56,447 bases of DNA from Terriglobales bacterium (GTDB lineage: Bacteria > Acidobacteriota > Terriglobia > Terriglobales > Acidobacteriaceae): positions 1 to 56,447 of the forward strand of contig JANWKU010000224.1 of NCBI GenBank assembly GCA_025451215.1, read 5' to 3'. The translations under genes were made by a program, and so were the position numbers. The notes under the pieces were generated by a model. The model was not told the DNA's origin, searched no databases, and was given only the letters and a program-made list of their open reading frames with translations. This document shows positions 51,865 through 56,447 of this stretch, in pieces. Every line of letters begins with the position of its first letter. Position 1 is the stretch's first letter.

Positions 51865-52869
51865 TTATTTCTGCGATCCCACCAGCCTTTTCGCGATTGA
51901 GCAGTACAAATCCACAGCGTCGTGCAATTGTTTCTTTTCCACGTGTTCACCTTCGGTGTGGGCCACGTGAATTGAACCTGGGCCTACCAGGAGCGGTTCG
52001 CCCCAGTTGCTTAGCGCGGGAATGTCGGTAGTGAAAGCGGCCACCATGGTGGGCAGGTCCTCAAAGCTGCGTAGGCGTGCGAAAGGAATCTCAAGGGTGA
52101 AGTCCACGCTGGCGAGGTTGCCGATGGTGGCACGAATATTTTCACGCAACTGTTCTGATGGGCCGACCAGCCTGTAGAGCAAGAGAGCGCGGGCTTTGTC
52201 TGAAATCACATTGGGCGCGCGCCCACCTTCAATTACTCCAATATTCATTGTGCAGGGGCCGATGCCGTCGGTCGAAGGCAAATCCATCGCTCGCAACCGG
52301 CGCAAGGCTTCCAGCATTTTGTCTATTGCTGACTCTCCGAGTTCCGGATAAGCCGAGTGCGCCATGCGGCCTTGCGCGTTGATTTCGGTGCGCAAGGCGC
52401 CCTTGGAGGCGACAGCTATGCGGTTCTCGGTCGGCTCTCCGTTGATGAGGAATTTGCAGCCAATGGGCTTTTCATTGGCGACCTTCGCGCCGAGGCTGTC
52501 GCGCTCTTCGCCGACCAGAAAAAGAAGTCCGATATGGATGCCTTGCTGGCGAAGGCGTTCGGCAGCGGCGATCTGCGTGGCGATGATCCCTTTGGCGTCG
52601 CAGGAGCCGCGGCCATAGACACGGTCGGCATCTTCGCGCGAAGGGATGAACGGAGGCACGGTATCCATGTGCGTGGAAAAGACGATTTCAGGCCTTGGCT
52701 GCTGCGGAGAAGTGGCGAGGATGTTGGGGCGATCCGGCGCGGCCAGAATCTTCTGGGTCTGGTAGCCCAGGCGCGTGAGTTCGGCGTGGAGGAAATCCGC
52801 GACGGGAGCTTCGTGTCCGGTGATGGACTCGATATCCACTAACTGGCGCGTAAATGCCACAACATCCAT
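51865..52869 (-). CDS. M20 family metallopeptidase (ArgE/DapE/ACY1 type)
   Basis: A 334-aa protein from ATG 52869. Metal site: His67 and Asp69 in STHMDTVPP, bridging Asp91 in GRGSCDAKG, catalytic pair Glu121-Glu122 in VGEERDS, and a C-terminal His in HVAHTEGEHV. The dimerisation domain lies between about 150 and 260. The length is a little short compared with ArgE or DapE (370-380 aa), and the exact substrate (acetyl-ornithine, N-acyl amino acid or peptide) is undecided. No arginine or lysine biosynthetic gene is beside it. Confidence 0.92.
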   Translation of the reverse strand: MDVVAFTRQLVDIESITGHEAPVADFLHAELTRLGYQTQKILAAPDRPNILATSPQQPRPEIVFSTHMDTVPPFIPSREDADRVYGRGSCDAKGIIATQIAAAERLRQQGIHIGLLFLVGEERDSLGAKVANEKPIGCKFLINGEPTENRIAVASKGALRTEINAQGRMAHSAYPELGESAIDKMLEALRRLRAMDLPSTDGIGPCTMNIGVIEGGRAPNVISDKARALLLYRLVGPSEQLRENIRATIGNLASVDFTLEIPFARLRSFEDLPTMVAAFTTDIPALSNWGEPLLVGPGSIHVAHTEGEHVEKKQLHDAVDLYCSIAKRLVGSQK

Positions 52870-53130
52870 GGCAGAGAGAATAACCTACCGCGTGCGAGAG
52901 CGGGAAATTCATGCTTTTGATAGGCGGTATTTGTGCTGAGTGGCATCGGTTGTCATGTTCCCGCCGATTACGGGGAAGTGGGCTGCCGTCGTAGAGTCCC
53001 GTCGTCTTCGGGCGCTGAACGTCGGGATGCCATGATTTTAGGCAGTAGTGCAGCGTATTCAAACTGCGGCACGATCTTTCCGGATGTGCATGAGTAGGCA
53101 TAGTGGCTTGCGCTGATATGCTGGATACGC

Positions 53131-53787
53131 ATGGAAACTGCGAATTCTATTCGGTCATTTTTTCTGGATGGGCCTGCGGGCCGGCTGGAAGCTTTGCTGA
53201 ATGAGGGAAGGGCCGGCGCTACTCACGCGGGGCTTGTTTGCCATCCTCATCCGCTGTATGGCGGGACTTTCCACAACAAGGTTGTGTTCCATGCCATGAA
53301 GGCACTTAACGGTTTTGGCTTTCCGGTGCTGCGATTTAACTTTCGCGGCGCAGGGTTAAGCGAGGGAGAGCATGATCGCGGTGTTGGTGAAGAGGGCGAC
53401 GTGCGCGCGGCGGTGGAGTGGCTCGATTCGGAATTTCATCTTCCCGTTGTGTTTGCGGGATTTTCTTTTGGCGCGGCCGTGGGATTGCGTGTTGCGTGCC
53501 CGGACGAGCGGGTGAAAGCTGCGGTGGGGTTGGGAGTGCCGGTGATCCCGATTGAGGATCGAAATTATGATCTTAGCTTTCTGCAGAGCTGCGGCAAGCC
53601 GAAATTATTTGTGAGTGGTGATCGCGATCAGTATGGGCCGCGGACGCAGGTGGAGGCGATGGTGAATGCGCTGCCTGAGCCCAAGAAGCTGGTGTTGATT
53701 TCCGCCGCCGATCATTTTTTCGCGGGGCGGTTGCGGGAGATGCGGGAGGCGGTCGAGGGGTGGATCAGAGAGATGGAGTTGGAGTAG
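53131..53787 (+). CDS. Small alpha/beta hydrolase (KANL3/Tex30-like, COG2945 type)
   Basis: A 218-aa protein from ATG 53131. The N-terminal CHPHPLYGGTFHNKVV, FNFRGAGLSEGEHDRG, and the nucleophile Ser112 in AGFSFGAAV define the group; Asp in SGDRDQYGP and His in SAADHFF complete the triad. This matches a group of intracellular hydrolases without known substrate. A palindrome-rich repeat follows the stop codon directly. Confidence 0.92.
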   Translation: METANSIRSFFLDGPAGRLEALLNEGRAGATHAGLVCHPHPLYGGTFHNKVVFHAMKALNGFGFPVLRFNFRGAGLSEGEHDRGVGEEGDVRAAVEWLDSEFHLPVVFAGFSFGAAVGLRVACPDERVKAAVGLGVPVIPIEDRNYDLSFLQSCGKPKLFVSGDRDQYGPRTQVEAMVNALPEPKKLVLISAADHFFAGRLREMREAVEGWIREMELE

Positions 53788-53856
53788 AACCTCAGGGGCT
53801 AAAGCCCCATGTTCTGAGGATTGGAGCGGCACGACTGAAGTCGTGCCCTTCCCGTT
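53788..53856. repeat. Palindrome-rich intergenic repeat, copy 1
   Basis: It contains GGGGCTAAAGCCCC and GGCACGACTGAAGTCGTGCC, two hairpins with loop cores TAAAG and TGAAG. The whole block, from AACCTC to CCCGTT, recurs with few changes at 55721-55787, also directly after a gene. Confidence 0.85.
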
Positions 53857-53876
53857 AGTCGTTGTTCCAATCTTAC

Positions 53877-53895
53877 GTAGGGATGAAGTCCCTAC
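53877..53895. repeat. Third hairpin of the T(A/G)AAG type
   Basis: GTAGGGA and TCCCTAC form a 7-bp stem around TGAAG. The loop core matches the two hairpins 20-80 bases upstream, with an unrelated stem sequence. Confidence 0.75.
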
Positions 53896-53898
53896 CTA

Positions 53899-53930
53899 AT
53901 ACGAACTTGCAAATCATACGAACTTGCAAA
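53899..53930. repeat. Tandem 15-bp repeat
   Basis: ATACGAACTTGCAAA occurs at 53899-53913 and again at 53916-53930, period 17, in the gene-free stretch between two convergent genes. Confidence 0.8.
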
Positions 53931-53991
53931 CCCAAGCGTTGATGCGTGGAGCCGCGGGCGATGGCCTTTGGCACTACGTAGGATTAGGTCG

Positions 53992-54336
53992 TTAGGGCAC
54001 TGTTACTTTCACTTCGTTTGAATATTTGCTCTCGCTCGGGCCGTTTACCGAGGTTACAACGTAATAAAAAACTTTTTTGTCGGGCACGGGTGCGTCTTTA
54101 TAGGTGGTGGTTGAAGTACTTCCAATGCGACGATATTGCGCTCCGTCTTCGGCGCGGTAAACATTGTAGGATGTCGCGCCGGGGGATGCTTTCCAGGTGA
54201 GTGTTACTGAATGAGTCGAAGATGACATCTGCGCCAGAGGCGACAGGGAAGACATGAGTGGGCGGTTCCACGCGAAGATGACGACTGCAACTACTATCGC
54301 TGCCGCTATGATCAGAGTGATTTTGAGGCGCGCCAT
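53992..54336 (-). CDS. Small membrane-anchored fibronectin type III protein
   Basis: A 114-aa protein. One N-terminal hydrophobic helix (ITLIIAAAIVVAVVIFAW) without a clear cleavage site is followed by a single FN3 domain (about 40-114): VTLTWKASPGATSYNVYRAEDG, YYVVTSVNGPSESKYSNEV. The FN3 sequence resembles that of the GH44 lipoprotein. It likely stays anchored with the domain outside. Role unknown. It is divergent from the glycerate kinase gene, with 54 bases between the starts. Confidence 0.82.
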   Translation of the reverse strand: MARLKITLIIAAAIVVAVVIFAWNRPLMSSLSPLAQMSSSTHSVTLTWKASPGATSYNVYRAEDGAQYRRIGSTSTTTYKDAPVPDKKVFYYVVTSVNGPSESKYSNEVKVTVP

Positions 54337-54390
54337 GGCGGAACGGAATCATGATAACCGGGGCGGGGCGGCCCGCGGAGTGCTTTTACA

Positions 54391-55716
54391 ATGACCCCCC
54401 ACACGGAAAAGGAACAAGCGGGAAAGATGCGTGATTTGGCGCGGGCGGTGTTTGCGAACAGTCTGGCGCAGTGTACAGTCGAGCGGGGCTTTGCGAGGCA
54501 CGTCTCTTGCGAACGCGGCGTGCTGCGCATTGGCCCGGACCTTTACGATCTGAATGCATTTAGCCGGATATTTGTTGTGTCGCTGGGAAAAGCCGCGCAC
54601 ACCATGTTGCAGGCGCTGATCGGGCAGGCGGGAGAGCGTTTTGAAGGGATTGTAGTCAGCCCCGTAATGCCTTCATCGCAAATTCGCGGCTTCCGATATT
54701 TTCACGGCGGGCATCCCTTGCCGAATGCGGAATCGTTGCGCGGCGCTGAGGCGGTGTTGAAGTCATTGAATGCGCAAAATGAGGCGTCATTGGTGATTTA
54801 TCTGGTGAGTGGAGGAGCGTCAGCTGCAATCGAAAAACCCATTGACGATGAAATTTCGCTTGAAGATTTGATCGCGAGTTACCAGGCGCTGGTGCATTCG
54901 GGCGCGCCCATCGCGGAGATCAATGCAATCCGCAAACATCTTTCGGCGATCAAGGGAGGCAGGCTGGCGCAGGCGGCGGCACCGGCGCGGCAGGTTTCAA
55001 TATTCGTTTCTGACGTTCCCGATGCTACTCCAGATGCGCTTGGCTCAGGCCCGACCATGCCGGATACGTCCACGGTGGAAGACTGTTATGCCATCGCCGC
55101 GAAGCATGGGTTGTGTGAGAAGTTTCCCGCGTCTGTAAGAGAACTGTTTGATCGGCACGCTCTCGAGGAGACGCCAAAGTCTGACGATGCGGCGTTTCTT
55201 AGGTGCCGGTGGTGGACAGTGCTTTCTAATAAGTCGCTGCTTGAGGCGGCGAAGATGGAAGCGGAGAGCAACGGATTTGCTGTTTATGTGGACAATGCGT
55301 GTGACGATTGGGATTATCTGCGTGCCGCGAATTATCTGCTGGAAAGGTTGCGTGAGGTGCGGCGGAAAGAACAACATGTCTGTTTGCTTTCTGGTGGCGA
55401 GGTCACGGTAAAAGTGAGCAACGGAGGCGTGGGAGGGCGCAACCAGCAATTTGCGCTAGCGTGCGCGCGCAAAATCGCCAAAGAAAATATTGTGGTTCTC
55501 TCCGGCGGAACGGATGGAATTGACGGCAATAGTCCGGCGACTGGCGCGGTTGTGGATGGAAGCACCGTGATGCGCGCGCAGGCAGCTAGCATTGATTTGG
55601 ATGCGAGTTTGAAGGGTTTCAATGCGTATCCGTTGTTTGCGACGCTGGGGGATGCGATTGAAATGGGACCGACGGGGAATAATGTGCGCGATCTGCGGGT
55701 GTTGCTGGCTTATTGA
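54391..55716 (+). CDS. Glycerate 2-kinase (MOFRL/TtuD family)
   Basis: A 441-aa protein starting at ATG 54391; an internal ATG at 54427 is an alternative. Features: SLGKAAHTM, GGHPLPNAES, VSGGASAAIEKP, NAIRKHLSAIKGG, FVSDVPDATPDALGSGPT, and the MOFRL-domain signature GGVGGRNQQFALA followed by LSGGTDGIDGNSPATGA. It phosphorylates D-glycerate at position 2, linking glyoxylate or serine breakdown with glycolysis. Older databases call members hydroxypyruvate reductase. No related pathway gene is adjacent. Confidence 0.92.
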   Translation: MTPHTEKEQAGKMRDLARAVFANSLAQCTVERGFARHVSCERGVLRIGPDLYDLNAFSRIFVVSLGKAAHTMLQALIGQAGERFEGIVVSPVMPSSQIRGFRYFHGGHPLPNAESLRGAEAVLKSLNAQNEASLVIYLVSGGASAAIEKPIDDEISLEDLIASYQALVHSGAPIAEINAIRKHLSAIKGGRLAQAAAPARQVSIFVSDVPDATPDALGSGPTMPDTSTVEDCYAIAAKHGLCEKFPASVRELFDRHALEETPKSDDAAFLRCRWWTVLSNKSLLEAAKMEAESNGFAVYVDNACDDWDYLRAANYLLERLREVRRKEQHVCLLSGGEVTVKVSNGGVGGRNQQFALACARKIAKENIVVLSGGTDGIDGNSPATGAVVDGSTVMRAQAASIDLDASLKGFNAYPLFATLGDAIEMGPTGNNVRDLRVLLAY

Positions 55717-55720
55717 GGGG

Positions 55721-55787
55721 AACCTCGGGGGCTAAAGCCCTGTATTTTGGATAGGAGCGGCACGACTGAAGTGGTGCCCTTCCCGTT
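55721..55787. repeat. Palindrome-rich intergenic repeat, copy 2
   Basis: It starts four bases after the glycerate kinase stop codon and aligns from AACCTC to CCCGTT with copy 1 at 53788-53856, including GGGCTAAAGCCC and the GGCACGACTGAAGTGGTGCC hairpin with one stem mismatch. Confidence 0.85.
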
Positions 55788-55831
55788 CGTGCCCTTTTCT
55801 AGTCTCGTGCCACTTTCCAAGGCGCCTTATT

Positions 55832-56447
55832 TTAGAAGAATTTTGTCACGCCCTCTTCAAGCACCACAACGTGGTCGCTGATGCCGGCTTTCTTTGCTTC
55901 GTGTTCGAGCAGTTGCAATGGCTCGTCAATTGGCTCATGCGAGAGGCGGAATGTGCCGTAGTGCATGGGGACCATCCAGCGGGCGTGGAGATCGAGAAAG
56001 GCGCGAGTGGCGTCGGCGGGGTTGGTGTGGACATTGCGAAAAGAGGGAGGGTTGTAGGCGCCAATGGGAAGCAGCGCGAGTTCTGGATTAAGCCGCTGGC
56101 CGATTTCACGGAAGCCGGGAAAGTAGGCGGTGTCTCCGGCGTGATAAACGGAGTGCTTACCTGATTTGAGAACGTAGCCTCCGTAGCCGCGGTGGGCGTC
56201 TTTCAACACGCGCGCGCCCCAGTGGCGAGAAGGAACGTGAGTGACGGTCAGGCCACGATGCTTGTACGAACCCCACCAGTCGAGTTCCACGATGTCTTCA
56301 AATCCCAGGTCGGAAACCAGGTCGAACACATGGTGGGGAACAACGATTACGGGGCGTTCGCCGCGGCGTCGAAAAGTTTTTTGAACGATAGAGCGTAGAG
56401 ATGGACGGTGCAGGTGGTCGAAGTGCGCGTGCGTGACGAGGATAAGG
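55832..56447 (-). CDS. Metallo-beta-lactamase-fold hydrolase (NAPE-PLD/UlaG-like), N-terminus outside window
   Basis: The frame is open to the right edge, so the start lies outside; about 204 residues are visible. The metal motif HAHFDH is encoded near 56415-56432. Downstream are TVTHVPSRHWGAR, HAGDTAYFPGF, LLPIGAYNPP and the C-terminal MVPMHYGTFRLSHEP. SRHW and GDTAYF are typical of the NAPE-PLD/RomA-like branch of MBL-fold hydrolases, which cleave phospholipid-like or unknown esters. It converges on the glycerate kinase gene. Confidence 0.9.
   Translation of the reverse strand, partial: LILVTHAHFDHLHRPSLRSIVQKTFRRRGERPVIVVPHHVFDLVSDLGFEDIVELDWWGSYKHRGLTVTHVPSRHWGARVLKDAHRGYGGYVLKSGKHSVYHAGDTAYFPGFREIGQRLNPELALLPIGAYNPPSFRNVHTNPADATRAFLDLHARWMVPMHYGTFRLSHEPIDEPLQLLEHEAKKAGISDHVVVLEEGVTKFF

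Noticed and set aside
51762-51950. Extension of the DUF255 protein by 63 residues
   Set aside because: It consists of low-complexity intergenic sequence (repeated TTCTGCAT-like blocks) and overlaps the end of the M20 gene.
1-56447. CRISPR array, prophage, integron or biosynthetic cluster
   Set aside because: I looked for regularly spaced repeats, integrases, capsid or terminase-like proteins, and modular synthases and saw none.

Overview
The window looks like a chromosomal segment of a soil-type Acidobacteriota (Terriglobia/Koribacter-like). This is an inference from gene content: an orphan MacB/FtsX-type permease of the kind multiplied in acidobacteria, the futalosine menaquinone route (mqnA, mqnC, mqnD), plant-polymer glycoside hydrolases (GH3, GH44), a DUF5818-like small secreted protein, and moderately GC-rich genes with frequent GTG/TTG starts. 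I see no plasmid, phage, integron or CRISPR hallmark. The only mobile element is a REP-associated tyrosine transposase (RAYT) with its palindromes.

Layout. 1-3493: end of a GH3 beta-glucosidase/xylosidase, tRNA-Val(UAC) and a GH44 lipoprotein. 3557-7173 (minus): polyprenyl-phosphate-type GT2, myo-inositol-1-phosphate synthase, DedA protein and a small conserved protein. 7354-12913 (plus): endonuclease III, orphan permease, S9 peptidase. 13421-20909: a small zinc-ribbon protein divergent from a tightly overlapping glgX-treZ-treY operon that turns glycogen into trehalose. 20950-24184: two stand-alone receiver proteins, a 58-aa DUF1328 membrane protein, a secreted DUF5818-like protein and a bacilliredoxin. 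24265-27547: an M49 peptidase and mqnD, convergent, with a RAYT/REP unit exactly between their stop codons.

27568-31415 (minus): a membrane GT2, an Xaa-Pro aminopeptidase, an overlooked 52-aa membrane protein, bioY, then mqnD, possibly one transcript. 31522-32473 (plus): sdpR-sdpI with a palindrome covering a likely leaderless promoter. 32513-35191 (minus): mqnA-VTT protein-mqnC. 35289-39641 (plus): dprA, topA and an unknown. 39704-45745 (minus): a co-directional set of PDZ-bearing sensor kinase, NtrC-type regulator, MlaE and MlaF, which suggests that two-component control and lipid transport are linked. 46041-49623 (plus): alpha/beta hydrolase, DUF58 protein, unknown membrane protein. 49638-52869 (minus): DUF255 thioredoxin-like protein and M20 peptidase. 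53131-end: alpha/beta hydrolase, a small FN3 protein, glycerate kinase and a metallo-beta-lactamase-fold hydrolase cut by the right edge.

The most noteworthy items are the RAYT/REP unit and a solo repeat that keeps the end of another RAYT gene; a second palindrome family with T(A/G)AAG loops near 53.8 and 55.7 kb; the sdpRI promoter architecture; a GAFTSA (not GAFTGA) sigma-54 loop; an MlaF-like ATPase with Asp-Ser in place of Asp-Glu in Walker B; and an orphan UUCG-loop terminator that could end an unannotated small RNA. I did not find a clear new multi-gene defence or biosynthetic system; the strongest candidates for something undescribed are these repeats and small genes.
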